Shown here: piece after piece, positions 36,208 to 47,691 of the stretch | Position numbering within the stretch: position 1 is the first letter of the stretch | Layout of the letters: the number at the start of each line of letters is the position of its first letter | Assembly (NCBI RefSeq): GCF_004365175.1 | Contig: NZ_SOCE01000003.1 | Location: 186,001 to 250,000, forward strand | Reading direction: 5' to 3' | Source of the DNA: Kribbella voronezhensis | GTDB taxonomy: Bacteria > Actinomycetota > Actinomycetes > Propionibacteriales > Kribbellaceae | DNA length: 64,000 bases | Position numbers and translations under genes: made by a program | The notes under the pieces: model-generated | Databases searched by the model: none | What the model saw: only the letters and a program-made list of their open reading frames with translations | What the model was told of the DNA's origin: nothing

Positions 36208-36627
36208 ATGGGTTCTCGAAAAGTCGCCGCGAGCGCACACATCCTGCTGGCGGCAGTGCACCTCTACTGGGCGACGGGCGCGACCTGGCCGGCCGCCGAT
36301 GAGCGATCACTTTCCCGAGCGGTCCTCGGGATCGACGCTTCCTTCGCTCCCCAAGTAGTGCTTCCCTTGGCGGGGCTGCACGTGCTCCTGGCCGTCGCGG
36401 TCCAGCGATCCGATCGGTCCGCTCTCGCGAGACTTGTCGTCTGCGGCCTGGCAACCGGCTTGGCCGCCCGAGCCGCCCTGGGCCTGGTGTGGGCCTTCGG
36501 CGATACCAGTACTGCGTTCTACTGGCTCAACCTCTGCGTTTACACCCCCGCCTGCCTCGCGCTCCTGGCGATCGACGTCGGGCTCATTCGTTCCGGGCGG
36601 TCCCGCCTGGAAGAGTTCGCCGGGTGA
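36208..36627 (+). CDS. DUF3995 family small membrane protein
   Basis: A 139-residue protein with four membrane segments (about 6-24, 46-64, 73-93, 105-127). The first holds SAHILLAAVHLYWATG and the third GLAARAALGLVWAF, typical of DUF3995. Function unknown. Its TGA overlaps the GTG of an ECF sigma factor, so the membrane protein and sigma factor are translationally coupled. A role in sensing or restraining the sigma factor is possible but unproven; no zinc-binding anti-sigma motif is present. Confidence 0.7.
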   Translation: MGSRKVAASAHILLAAVHLYWATGATWPAADERSLSRAVLGIDASFAPQVVLPLAGLHVLLAVAVQRSDRSALARLVVCGLATGLAARAALGLVWAFGDTSTAFYWLNLCVYTPACLALLAIDVGLIRSGRSRLEEFAG

Positions 36628-37121
36628 TCAAGGATCCGGAGCGGCTCGTGCGTGCGGCGCAGGGCGGGAACACGCTCGCGATGAGCGACCTGCTCGACCA
36701 GCTCACGCCGTACATCGGGCGGATCTGCGGGCCGATTGCCTTGGGCAACGGTCCGGACGCGACCCAGGAGGCGCTCGTGGCGGTGTTCAGATCGCTGCGC
36801 ACGTTGAAGGAGCCGGCTGCGCTGTTCGGGTGGGTCCGGGCGATCGCCGTCCGGGAAGCGGTCCGGGTGGCGCGGCAGGAGGGGCGGCAGGTCGTCGCTG
36901 AGCTCGCCGACTTGCCGGCCCGCGGCGACCCGCAGCTGGCGATCGACGTACGGGACACCTTGGCGAGGCTGTCGCCCGAACACCGTGCCCTGCTGGTACT
37001 GCGCGACCTCGAGGGGCTTGACGAGGCGGCGGCCGCGGAGCTCCTCGCAGTACCGGCAGGGACGGCGAAATCCCGTCTTCATCGCGCCCGCGCAAGTTTC
37101 CGAAAGGCCTGGACCTCATGA
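36624..37121 (+). CDS. ECF-type RNA polymerase sigma factor
   Basis: A 165-residue sigma factor with region 2 (about 25-80; ATQEALVAVFRSLRTL, LFGWVRAIAVREAVRVARQE) and region 4 (about 110-160; LSPEHRALLVLRDLEGLDEA, AVPAGTAKSRLHRAR). The GTG start overlaps the DUF3995 stop, and its TGA overlaps the ATG of the SRPBCC-like gene. No classic anti-sigma is adjacent. Promoter targets were not identified. Confidence 0.85.
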   Translation: MIKDPERLVRAAQGGNTLAMSDLLDQLTPYIGRICGPIALGNGPDATQEALVAVFRSLRTLKEPAALFGWVRAIAVREAVRVARQEGRQVVAELADLPARGDPQLAIDVRDTLARLSPEHRALLVLRDLEGLDEAAAAELLAVPAGTAKSRLHRARASFRKAWTS

Positions 37122-37591
37122 CCGCCAACTGGCCGCAAGCAGAACTCGACGCCGTCCGCCGCCTCCGCGCTCTCGCTGCCGGGATTCCGGGTGCCGTCGT
37201 CACCGAGCGAGTCTTCGATCGTCCGCTCCCGGTCGTGTGGGAGGTGATGTGGGACGGCGGCCGGAGCTTCGCCGAGATCCAGCCCGACATGCACTCGATC
37301 ACCGACCTGACCGTCGACGGCGACCGCGTCAGTCTCCACGCCCGCAGCCGCTACGGCTTCCGGGCCCACCTACAAGGGACCGTCCGCCCTGGCTGGTGCT
37401 GGCTGCAGAGCCGCTTCCTGCTGATCGGCATGGCGGCGGCCGAGGAACCGGACGGTCGCACCCGCGTCGCGCTGACCGGGGGAGTCCGCGTTCCGACTCG
37501 CGCAGCGCTCGTGCCCATCGGCGTACGACGAGAGAGCACCAAGTCGCTCGATCGCCTTCAGGAGCTAGTACTGCGCGACAGTACTCGGTAG
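37118..37591 (+). CDS. SRPBCC/START-like domain protein
   Basis: A 157-residue protein with the pattern of SRPBCC-fold proteins: ERVFDRPLPVVWEVMWD near the N-terminus, then alternating beta strands. No catalytic residue is recognisable. It is the third gene of the DUF3995-ECF-SRPBCC operon (ATGA overlap) and overlaps the convergent SGNH gene by 27 nt. The assignment rests on pattern, not a strong motif. Confidence 0.5.
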   Translation: MTANWPQAELDAVRRLRALAAGIPGAVVTERVFDRPLPVVWEVMWDGGRSFAEIQPDMHSITDLTVDGDRVSLHARSRYGFRAHLQGTVRPGWCWLQSRFLLIGMAAAEEPDGRTRVALTGGVRVPTRAALVPIGVRRESTKSLDRLQELVLRDSTR

Positions 37592-38365
37592 CGCAGCGAG
37601 GAGGGCGTTGGCCAGTGGCCGGTAGCCGTGGTCGTTCGGGTGGAAGAGGTCGGGGGCGAGCTTGCCGCGCCACGGTGGGCGGACGTGACGGGAGACCTCC
37701 GCTACCGGCAGACCGCGTTCGAGGGCGGCGGCGTGGATCGTCCGGTTGAGGCCGGCGACGTACGGGCTGCAGATGCCGCCGACCAACCAGAACCTGTCCG
37801 GCAGCAGCAGATCCATGACGACCGAGGACGAGGGGAGCCGGTGGATCAGTTGGCGAAGGTTGCTGTGCGCCTTCTTCGGAACCGTGCCGAGGATGTCGTT
37901 GCTGCCGATCCCGCAGGTGACCAGGTCCGGCTCCGTACCGAGCGCTTCGAGCAACGGCAGTTGGTCGTTGAGCACATGCGCGGCCTGAGCACCGGCGCGC
38001 GAGAGGTTCAGGATGCGCCACGGACGATGCGACCGGCCGTTCAAGACATGCAGCACCTGACCGACGTACCCGTGCAGCGGTGAGCTGGCCCCGAGACCTT
38101 GAGCAGTCGAGTCGCCCAGCACCACCCAGAGCGGACCGTCACCGGTGCGGGCAACCGAGTTCTGCTCAGTCCAGTACTCCGCGAACGTCCGCGCCTGGAC
38201 ATCGACGAAGGCAACCCCGTCACACCACCGCCGGAAGGCCCGCCGCGACGTCATCCGCTCGGCATCACCCCAACGCACGACCAACTGATGCAGAACTCCG
38301 ATCGGAGTCGTGTGGTCGTGCTCGCTGCGTTCGTAGTGCCGCTCCGCCGTTCCCAGTAACGCCAT
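37565..38365 (-). CDS. SGNH/GDSL-family hydrolase
   Basis: A 266-residue serine esterase/lipase-like protein. Block I GDSTAQGLGA has the nucleophile Ser (about 84), block III GIGSND holds the Asn, and block V DLFHPNDHGY holds the Asp and His. No signal peptide is evident. The first 75 residues form an extension before the SGNH core. Substrate unknown. The stop overlaps the SRPBCC-like gene. Confidence 0.8.
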   Translation of the reverse strand: MALLGTAERHYERSEHDHTTPIGVLHQLVVRWGDAERMTSRRAFRRWCDGVAFVDVQARTFAEYWTEQNSVARTGDGPLWVVLGDSTAQGLGASSPLHGYVGQVLHVLNGRSHRPWRILNLSRAGAQAAHVLNDQLPLLEALGTEPDLVTCGIGSNDILGTVPKKAHSNLRQLIHRLPSSSVVMDLLLPDRFWLVGGICSPYVAGLNRTIHAAALERGLPVAEVSRHVRPPWRGKLAPDLFHPNDHGYRPLANALLAALPSTVAQY

Positions 38366-38466
38366 TCAGGCCCCCTCCGGACATCACTTCACCGCCGGAC
38401 CACTGGAGGTGTCCCGGACGTGAACAGTTGGTGACGAACGAAGGTACCCGAGCTAGGTGAACAACC

Positions 38467-40569
<2,103 letters not shown>

Positions 40570-40782
40570 ATTGTGCCCATGACAGGACCTAGGCGGTCCA
40601 AAGGAGCAGTGAGATGTCGCTAACGATGACAGTTGTGTTCATGACAGAGTAGTTGCGAACACGGACGCGCAATGATACAAACGCAAGAACCGTTACTAAA
40701 TTACCTGACGCCATCCCTGTCAAGTAAGACCTTGCCGGTCCAGACGACGCTCTCGTGCTCCGCAAGCCGAGGAGATGACCTC

Positions 40783-42078
40783 ATGCGAATCCCACCCTTG
40801 AAGGCCCTGTTCGCCGCCGCGCTCGCCGTCACCGCGCTCGCGGCCTGTGGCGGCAACTCCGGTGCCGCCGACGACGCCAAGGTCCCGGACGACCCGGCGC
40901 AGGTGAAGGGCGACCTCACCTACGCCATCTGGGACGTGAACCAGCAGCCCGCGATGCAGCAGATCGTGAAGGCGTTCAACCAGCAGTATCCGAACGTGAA
41001 GGTGTCCATCTCGCTGGCCGCCTTCGACCAGTACTTCACCAAGCTCAAGACCCAGGGCTCGTCGAACAACCTGCCCGACGTGTTCTGGATGAACGGCCCG
41101 AACTTCCAGCTGTTCGCCGCCAACAAGCAGCTCGCCACCCTCGACGGGCTGACCGGTGCCAAGAAGGTCGACCCGGCGAACTACCCGAAGGCGCTGGACG
41201 ATCTCTACACGCTGGACGGCAAGCAGTACGGCGTACCGAAGGATTTCGACACGATCGCGCTCTGGTACAACAAGCGGCTGTTCGCCGAGGCCAAGGTCGC
41301 CGCGCCGACGGCGGACTGGACCTGGAACGACTACAAGGCCGCCGCGGTGAAGCTCAAGGCGGCGCTCGGCCCGAAGGGCATCTTCGCCACCGGCGACAGC
41401 CTCGGCAACCAGGCCGACTACTACCCGGCGATGCTGAGCAACGGCGGCTTCGTGATCAAGGACGGCAAGTCCGGGTACGCCGATCCGAAGTCGGTCGAGG
41501 CGCTCCAGTTCTGGTCGGACCTGGTCAAGGGCGGCTACACCCCGTCGAACGCGCAGAACGCCGAGACCAAGAGTCAGGACCGCTTCTTCGACGGCAAGGC
41601 CGCGATGATGTGGAACGGCAACTGGGTCGTCTCGGCCGCGCTCAAGTCGCCGTACAAGAACGACTTCACCGTCGTGCCGTTGCCGAAGGCCCCGAACGGT
41701 CAGCGCAAGACGGTGATCCACGGCATCGCCAACGTGATGAGCGCGAAGTCGAAGAACCCGGAGGCGGCCGCCGCGTTCCTGGCGTTCCTCGGCGGCAAGG
41801 ACGCCGCGCTGATCCAGGCGAAGGCGGGCGCCGCGAACCCGGCGTACACCGGAACCCAGGCGGACTTCGTGAACTCCGCGCCGCAGTACAACCTGAAGAC
41901 CTATATCGACGCGGCCGAGCAGTACGCCGAGCCGTACCCGGTCTCCAAGGACACCGGCGTCTGGAACAAGCTCGAGACCGATGTGATCGCGCCCGCGTTC
42001 GGTGGTGACAAGCCGATGTCCGAAGTCGGCGCCGAAGTCGCCGCCAAGATGGACGAGGCGCTGGGCAAAGAGAAGTGA
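40783..42078 (+). CDS. Sugar ABC transporter solute-binding lipoprotein
   Basis: A 431-residue lipoprotein: signal peptide with lipobox LAAC (Cys about 22), anchored outside the membrane. The fold is MalE-like; PDVFWMNGPNFQLFAANKQL, YGVPKDFDTIALWYNKRLF and NGNWVVSAALKSPY are typical of carbohydrate-binding cluster B proteins. GGAG lies 8 nt before the ATG. The TGA overlaps the GTG of the first permease. The sugar is unknown. TTGCG-N10-CGCAA upstream (around 40653) is a weak inverted repeat. Confidence 0.88.
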   Translation: MRIPPLKALFAAALAVTALAACGGNSGAADDAKVPDDPAQVKGDLTYAIWDVNQQPAMQQIVKAFNQQYPNVKVSISLAAFDQYFTKLKTQGSSNNLPDVFWMNGPNFQLFAANKQLATLDGLTGAKKVDPANYPKALDDLYTLDGKQYGVPKDFDTIALWYNKRLFAEAKVAAPTADWTWNDYKAAAVKLKAALGPKGIFATGDSLGNQADYYPAMLSNGGFVIKDGKSGYADPKSVEALQFWSDLVKGGYTPSNAQNAETKSQDRFFDGKAAMMWNGNWVVSAALKSPYKNDFTVVPLPKAPNGQRKTVIHGIANVMSAKSKNPEAAAAFLAFLGGKDAALIQAKAGAANPAYTGTQADFVNSAPQYNLKTYIDAAEQYAEPYPVSKDTGVWNKLETDVIAPAFGGDKPMSEVGAEVAAKMDEALGKEK

Positions 42079-42950
42079 GGAAGGCTGACGGCAAGTGGCC
42101 GTGGGTGTTCGTGTTGCCCACCTTCCTCGGCGTGCTGGTGTTCTACCTCTGGCCGCTGGTCAAGACGCTGTACGACAGCTTCACCGAGTCCGGCCCGTTC
42201 GGCGGCGCGACCTGGGTCGGCGCGGCGAACTACAGCCAGTTGATCGGCGACTCCGAGGTCTACCGGGCGATCCTGAACACCGTCGTCTACACCGCGATCG
42301 TGCTGCTCGGCATCCCGATCGCGGTGCTCTTCGCCAGCCTGCTGAACCGGCCGGGCCTGAAGGGCGCGATGATCTACCGCACCCTGTTCTTCCTTCCGTA
42401 CGTCGCGATGCCGACCGCGATCTCGCTGGTCTGGCGGATCATCTACAACAGCGACTACGGCGCCCTGAACCAGGCGCTGAAGGCGATCGGCATCGACGGG
42501 CCGTCGTGGATCACCGAACCCTGGTTCGCGTTGATCGCGGTCGCGCTGCTCGGGTTGTGGCTGGTGATCGGGTTCAACATGATCGTGCTCTCGGCCGGGC
42601 TGAAAGGCATCCCGGCCGAGCTGTACGAGGCCGCCTCCCTGGACGGGGCGAGCCGGACCCAGCAGTTCCGGTCCATCACGGTCCCGCTGCTGACCCCGTC
42701 GATCTTCTTCCTGTCGGTGATCACCACGATCGCCGGGTTCCAGTTGTTCGACCAGTTGTTCGCGTTGCTCGGCCCGGCCAACCCGGTGATGCCGAAGACG
42801 CAGTCGCTGGTGTTCCTGTTCTACGACGCGGCCTTCGTCGGCAACGAACGCGGGTACGCCGCGGCGGTCGCCGTACTGATCCTGGTCGTGGTCGGGTTGC
42901 TGACCCTGTTCCAGTTCCGGCTCCAGCGCAGGTGGGTGAACTATGACTGA
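42075..42950 (+). CDS. Sugar ABC transporter permease (MalF-like)
   Basis: A 291-residue permease with six membrane helices. The EAA loop (YEAASLDGASRTQQFRSITV, about 192-211), which contacts the ATPase, is present. GTG start inside the binding-protein stop. No ATPase is encoded in the operon, so a shared MsiK-type ATPase elsewhere is expected. Confidence 0.88.
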   Translation: MRKADGKWPWVFVLPTFLGVLVFYLWPLVKTLYDSFTESGPFGGATWVGAANYSQLIGDSEVYRAILNTVVYTAIVLLGIPIAVLFASLLNRPGLKGAMIYRTLFFLPYVAMPTAISLVWRIIYNSDYGALNQALKAIGIDGPSWITEPWFALIAVALLGLWLVIGFNMIVLSAGLKGIPAELYEAASLDGASRTQQFRSITVPLLTPSIFFLSVITTIAGFQLFDQLFALLGPANPVMPKTQSLVFLFYDAAFVGNERGYAAAVAVLILVVVGLLTLFQFRLQRRWVNYD

Positions 42951-43776
42951 CCGCAGCGAGCGCCTCGGCAGCAACCGGCTCGCGCACGTCGTGCTCGTGC
43001 TGGGCAGCCTGGTGATGATGTTCCCGTTCCTGTGGCAGCTGAAGATGGCGTTCTCCAGCCAGGCCGAGATCCAGGCGATCCCGCCGGACCTGCTGCCGAA
43101 GGGACTGGAGTGGAGCAACTTCAGCGAGGTGTTCCAGCGGCTGCCGTTCCTGCGCCAGTTCTGGGTGTCGGTGGCCGTGACGACCGGGCGGACCGTCGGG
43201 CAGCTGGTGCTCTGCTCGCTGGCCGGCTACGCGTTCGCCCGGATGGCGTTCCGCTTCAAGGCGGTGATGCTGGCGCTGATCCTGTCCATCCTGATGGTGC
43301 CCAGCCAGGTGTACCTGATCCCGCAGTACCAGCTCGTCCAGCGGCTCGGCTGGCTGGACAGTATCCAGGGGATCATCGCCCCCGGCATCTTCAGCGCGTT
43401 CGGCACCTTCTTGATGATGCAGTTCTTCAAGACCATCCCGGTCGAGCTGGAGGAGGCGTCCCGGCTGGACGGCTGCAACCCGTGGCAGACGTTCTGGAAG
43501 GTCGTCCTCCCGGTCGCCAAACCGGGGCTGGTCTCGCTGGCCATCATCACCGTGCTCACCTCGTGGGCGGACCTGCTCTGGCCGCTGGTCGTCACCTCGT
43601 CGCCGGAACAGATGCCGCTCGCGGTCGGGCTGGCCACCCTGAGCGGGTACGAGGGCAGTATCTCGCCAGGGGTGATGATGGCTGCGGCCCTGATGGCGAT
43701 GGCCCCGATCCTGATCCTCTTCGTCGTCCTGCAGCGCCGGGTCGTCGAAGGCATCGCATTCTCCGGACTCAAGTAG
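42943..43776 (+). CDS. Sugar ABC transporter permease (MalG-like)
   Basis: A 277-residue permease with six membrane helices and an EAA loop at about 168-187 (EEASRLDGCNPWQTFWKVVL). The start overlaps the MalF-like gene by 8 nt. The pair forms the heterodimeric channel for the MalE-like protein. Confidence 0.88.
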   Translation: MTDRSERLGSNRLAHVVLVLGSLVMMFPFLWQLKMAFSSQAEIQAIPPDLLPKGLEWSNFSEVFQRLPFLRQFWVSVAVTTGRTVGQLVLCSLAGYAFARMAFRFKAVMLALILSILMVPSQVYLIPQYQLVQRLGWLDSIQGIIAPGIFSAFGTFLMMQFFKTIPVELEEASRLDGCNPWQTFWKVVLPVAKPGLVSLAIITVLTSWADLLWPLVVTSSPEQMPLAVGLATLSGYEGSISPGVMMAAALMAMAPILILFVVLQRRVVEGIAFSGLK

Positions 43777-43784
43777 AGGACTCC

Positions 43785-44810
43785 ATGAGTGAACCAGAAC
43801 TGACCGGTCTGACGGTCGGGCTGATCGGCGCGGGCAACATCGCGCACGTGCACGTCGCGGCCTGGAAGGCACTGGGTGCGCGCGTGCTGGTGCATTCGCA
43901 CGCGGGTGCCGCCGAGCTCGCCGCGCAGTACGGGCTGGAAGCGGTCGATTCGTTGCCGGCCTTGTTCGCCGAGGTGGAGTTCGTCGACATCGTCACTCCG
44001 TCGGCGACGCACAAGGAGATCACGCTCGCCGCGATCGAGGCCGGTCGCGACGTCATCTGCGAGAAGCCGCTGACGCTGACCGCCGCCGACTCCCGCGAGC
44101 TGTCCGAGGCGGCGGCCGCGGCCGGCGTACGGATCTATCCCGCGCACGTGGTGCGGTTCTTCCCGGCGTACGCCGCTGCGCACGCTGCCGTGCTCGACGG
44201 TCGCATCGGGCAGGTCGCGGTCGCCCGGTTCTTCCGCGCGGCCAGTACGCCGGCCGCCAGAGGCTGGTACCGCGACGTCGCGCGCTCCGGCGGCGTGATC
44301 ATGGATCTGATGGTGCACGACCTCGATCAGGCCCGGTGGATCTGCGGTGAGGTCACCAGCGTGTACGCCGCCCAGAGTCCGCCTTCGGTCGACGGGATCA
44401 GCCCGGTCAACGTGGCGGCGCACGTGACGCTGACGCACGAGGGCGGCGCGATCAGCCAGCTGCGGGCGACCTGGGGAGCGGAGGGGACCGAATTCCGGTC
44501 CGGCTTCTCGATCGCGGGAGCCACCGGCGTACTGGAGTACTCCTCGGCCGAGGACACCGGGTTCGCCGAGGAGTTGCAGGACGACGCGTCGACCGGCGAC
44601 CTGCTGATCCCATCGTCGACGCTCTACGAGAGTCCCTATCTGACCCAGTTGCGGGAACTCGCGAGCGCGCTGCGGGGTGGACCCGAGCCGCGCGTGGTCG
44701 CGGATGACGGCATCGCCGCGGTGTATCTGGCCGAGGCCGCGCGGGAGTCGATGACGACCGGCCGCGCTGTGGACATGAGCACATTCACCCCGTCGGGAGC
44801 ATCGGCATGA
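43785..44810 (+). CDS. Gfo/Idh/MocA family oxidoreductase 1
   Basis: A 341-residue NAD(P)-dependent dehydrogenase. The N-terminal Rossmann fold has GLIGAGNIAHVHVAAW (about 12-27) and CEKPLTLT (about 92-99, catalytic Lys). MDLMVHDLDQARWICG (about 173-188) contains the conserved Asp/His. The C-terminal domain is the usual Gfo/Idh beta-sheet. It follows the permeases by 8 nt and overlaps a second such gene (ATGA), pointing to oxidation or epimerisation of the imported sugar. Confidence 0.85.
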   Translation: MSEPELTGLTVGLIGAGNIAHVHVAAWKALGARVLVHSHAGAAELAAQYGLEAVDSLPALFAEVEFVDIVTPSATHKEITLAAIEAGRDVICEKPLTLTAADSRELSEAAAAAGVRIYPAHVVRFFPAYAAAHAAVLDGRIGQVAVARFFRAASTPAARGWYRDVARSGGVIMDLMVHDLDQARWICGEVTSVYAAQSPPSVDGISPVNVAAHVTLTHEGGAISQLRATWGAEGTEFRSGFSIAGATGVLEYSSAEDTGFAEELQDDASTGDLLIPSSTLYESPYLTQLRELASALRGGPEPRVVADDGIAAVYLAEAARESMTTGRAVDMSTFTPSGASA

Positions 44811-45844
44811 AGGTTGCTATCGCGTCATTCGCCCACACCCACACGTCGTCGTACGTGCGGCTGCTCGCCGGGATGCCCGACGTCGAGGTGCTGACGGCCG
44901 ACCCGGATGGCGCCGCCGCGCCTGATGCCGGGCCGCGGGGCGCTGCCTTCGCCGAGCAACTCGGCGTGCCTTACGTCGACTCGTACGACGAACTCTTCGC
45001 GTGGGGCCCGGATGCCGTCGTGGTGACCAGCGAGAACTCGCTGCACCGCGGACTCGTCGAGAGAGCGGCCGCCGTCGGCGCGCATGTGCTCTGCGAGAAG
45101 CCGCTTGCCACCGAGGTCGTCGACGGCGAGGCGATGCTGGCCGCGTGCGACGCCGCCGGGGTGATCCTGATGACGGCATACCCGGTGCGCTTCGCGCCGT
45201 CGTACGGGCGGCTCCGGGCGATGGTCGAAGCGGGGCGGCTCGGTGAGGTCTTCGCGGTGATCGGGACGAACAACGGGAAGATCCCGTACGCGCAGCGGCA
45301 GTGGTTCACCGACGCGGCGTACGCCGGTGGGGGAGCGCTGGTGGATCACACGGTGCACTGCGCCGACCTGATCGACGGGCTGACCGGTGGTGTCGAGGCG
45401 ACCCGTGTCTACGCGGCGGCGAACCGGGTGCTGCACCAGGACAAAGGCGTGGAGGTCGAGACCGGCGGGCTGGTGACGATCACTTACGCCAACGGATTGC
45501 TGGCGACCATCGACTGCTCATGGAGCGTGCCGGACAACGGGCCGACCTGGGGTGGTGTGACCTTGCAGGTGACCGGTACCAACGGCTCGGTGGAGATCGC
45601 GCCGTTCCTGCCCCATGTCGGTGGCACCGATGCCGGGGGCGAGGTGTTCCTCCCGGTCGGCGGCGACCTGGACGGGATGATGCTCGCCGAGTTCCTCACC
45701 GCTGTGCGCGCGTCCGGTCCGGCCGTTCCTGGCAAGCCGCCCGCGGTGGTGCCCCAACCCGACGGCGCGGTCGGTCTGCGCACCCTGAAGATCGTCGATG
45801 CCGCCCGTCGCTCCGCCCGGTCGGGGCAGCCCGTCGACCTGTAG
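44807..45844 (+). CDS. Gfo/Idh/MocA family oxidoreductase 2
   Basis: A 345-residue protein of the same family but clearly distinct. An unusual N-terminus, MKVAIASFAHTHTSSYVRLL, lacks a standard GxGxxG, while LCEKPLATEVVDG (about 97-109) and GALVDHTVHCADLIDGLTGG (about 178-197) are retained. The His-Thr-His near the start is seen in a subgroup that may bind a metal or sugar. Two different dehydrogenases in one operon suggest a two-step redox conversion. Confidence 0.83.
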   Translation: MKVAIASFAHTHTSSYVRLLAGMPDVEVLTADPDGAAAPDAGPRGAAFAEQLGVPYVDSYDELFAWGPDAVVVTSENSLHRGLVERAAAVGAHVLCEKPLATEVVDGEAMLAACDAAGVILMTAYPVRFAPSYGRLRAMVEAGRLGEVFAVIGTNNGKIPYAQRQWFTDAAYAGGGALVDHTVHCADLIDGLTGGVEATRVYAAANRVLHQDKGVEVETGGLVTITYANGLLATIDCSWSVPDNGPTWGGVTLQVTGTNGSVEIAPFLPHVGGTDAGGEVFLPVGGDLDGMMLAEFLTAVRASGPAVPGKPPAVVPQPDGAVGLRTLKIVDAARRSARSGQPVDL

Positions 45845-45934
45845 CGGCGGCACCTCGTAGTACGACCGGAGGGACTGGTCCGGTAGCGTGCCCCGGGATG
45901 TGACCGGTGGGTAGGGCCTGACTGGAGGAGCGAG

Positions 45935-46714
45935 ATGGGCGAGTTCGTCAATCTGACGGTGAGTGACGGGGTCGGGACGATCCGGCTGGATCGGCCGAAG
46001 ATGAACGCGCTCAACGTGCAGGTCCAGGACGAGATCCGGGCCGCGGCAGAGCAGGCAGTGGCCGACGACGCGGTGCGGGCCGTGGTGATCTACGGCGGCG
46101 AGCGGGTGTTCGCGGCCGGGGCGGACATCAAGGAGATGGCCGACATGTCGTACGGCGACATGGTCAAGCGCTCCGGTCCGCTGCAGGCCTCCCTGTCGGC
46201 GGTCGCCGCGATCCCGAAGCCGACCGTTGCCGCGATCACCGGGTACGCGCTCGGCGGCGGCTGTGAGCTCGCGCTGTGCGCCGACTACCGGATCGCCGCG
46301 GAGGACGCGAAGCTCGGCCAGCCCGAGATCCTGCTCGGCATCATCCCCGGCGCCGGTGGGACCCAGCGGCTGTCCCGGCTGGTCGGCCCGTCGAAGGCCA
46401 AGGACATCATCTACACGGGCCGGTTCGTCGACGCCGCCGAGTCGCTCCGGATCGGGCTCGTCGACAAGGTCGTTCCTGCCGCCGAGGTGTACGACGCGGC
46501 CGTTGCCTGGGCCTCGCAGTTCTCGCGTGGCGCCGCGCTTGCGTTGAGGGCCGCCAAGGAGGCGATCGACGCGGGCCTCGGGGTCGACCTGAACACCGGG
46601 CTGGAGATCGAGCGGCAGCAGTTCGCCGCGCTGTTCGCCACTGAGGACCGCTCTATCGGGATGAAGTCTTTCGTCGAGAACGGCCCGGGAAAAGCAGCGT
46701 TCAAGGGCTTTTAG
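45935..46714 (+). CDS. Enoyl-CoA hydratase/isomerase
   Basis: A 259-residue crotonase-fold enzyme. The oxyanion-hole motif ITGYALGGGCELALCADYRI (about 98-117) and GQPEILLGIIPGAGG (about 128-142; Glu in PEILLG) are intact, consistent with 2-enoyl-CoA hydration in beta-oxidation. GGAGGAGCGAG lies before the ATG. The mycobacterial echA17 (Rv3039c) has the same place relative to a methyltransferase and the etfBA genes. Confidence 0.88.
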   Translation: MGEFVNLTVSDGVGTIRLDRPKMNALNVQVQDEIRAAAEQAVADDAVRAVVIYGGERVFAAGADIKEMADMSYGDMVKRSGPLQASLSAVAAIPKPTVAAITGYALGGGCELALCADYRIAAEDAKLGQPEILLGIIPGAGGTQRLSRLVGPSKAKDIIYTGRFVDAAESLRIGLVDKVVPAAEVYDAAVAWASQFSRGAALALRAAKEAIDAGLGVDLNTGLEIERQQFAALFATEDRSIGMKSFVENGPGKAAFKGF

Positions 46715-46723
46715 GAGATACAG

Positions 46724-47671
46724 ATGACTACTGCCGGACCGAAGCCTGCCGCCTCCGCCGAGGAGGTCGAGGCCGCGTGGAACGACAACAAGCTCGCCCA
46801 GGTGCTCTACCACGACTGGGAGGCGTCCACGTATGACGAGAAGTGGTCGATCTCGTACGACGAACGCTGCGTCGACTACGCCCGCGACCGGTTCACCGAC
46901 GTCGCCGGGTCCGACGGCTGGCCGTACGGCAAGTCGCTCGAGATCGGCGCCGGCACCGGCTTCTTCACGCTGAACCTCAAGTTGGCCGGCGTCCTCGCCG
47001 AGGCGCACGTCACCGACCTGTCACCCGGCATGGTCGAGGCGGCCAAGCGCAACGCGGACACCCTCGGCTTCGCGATCGAGGGCAAGGTCGCGGACGCGGA
47101 GAAGCTCCCGTACGACGACGACACCTTCGACCTCGTCATCGGGCACGCCGTCATCCACCACATCCCGGACGTGGAACTCGCCTTCCGCGAGATGCTCCGC
47201 GTCCTGAAGCCGGGCGGCCGCTTCGTCATCTGCGGCGAACCCACCCGGTACGGCGACTACGTGGCGCGCCGGCTCTCCCGGTTCACCTGGTGGGCGACCA
47301 CCAACGTGACCAAGCTGCCCGCGCTGAGCCACTGGCGCCGGCCGCAGGCCGAACTCGACGAGTCCTCGCGGGCGGCCGCGCTCGAGGCCGTGGTGGACCT
47401 GCACACCTTCGACCCGGACACGCTGGCCCGGACCGCCGAGCGCGCCGGGGCGACCGGCGTACGGACCGTCACGGAGGAGTTGCTGGCGGCCTGGGTCGGC
47501 TGGCCGATCCGGACCTTCGAGGCCGCCGTACCGGAGAGCAAGCTCGGCTTCGGCTGGCGGATGTTCGCCTACAAGTCGTGGCTGCAGCTGTCCAAGGTCG
47601 ACAAGGTGCTCGCTCAGGTAGTCCCCGACGAGCTCTACTACAACGTGTCGATCACCGGGGTAGCCCCGTAA
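46724..47671 (+). CDS. SAM-dependent methyltransferase 1
   Basis: A 315-residue class I methyltransferase. Motif I LEIGAGTGFFTLNLKLAG (about 71-88), motif II DADKLPYDDDTFDLVIGHAV type region (VADAEKLPYDDDTFDLV, about 122-138), HHIPDVELAFREMLRVLKPG follows. The C-terminal 130 residues (about 185-315) are an extra domain. It starts 10 nt after the enoyl-CoA hydratase and is probably in its operon. Its place resembles Rv3038c/Rv3037c of Mycobacterium. The acceptor is unknown. Confidence 0.85.
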   Translation: MTTAGPKPAASAEEVEAAWNDNKLAQVLYHDWEASTYDEKWSISYDERCVDYARDRFTDVAGSDGWPYGKSLEIGAGTGFFTLNLKLAGVLAEAHVTDLSPGMVEAAKRNADTLGFAIEGKVADAEKLPYDDDTFDLVIGHAVIHHIPDVELAFREMLRVLKPGGRFVICGEPTRYGDYVARRLSRFTWWATTNVTKLPALSHWRRPQAELDESSRAAALEAVVDLHTFDPDTLARTAERAGATGVRTVTEELLAAWVGWPIRTFEAAVPESKLGFGWRMFAYKSWLQLSKVDKVLAQVVPDELYYNVSITGVAP

Positions 47672-47691
47672 AACATGCGCATAATGGACGG

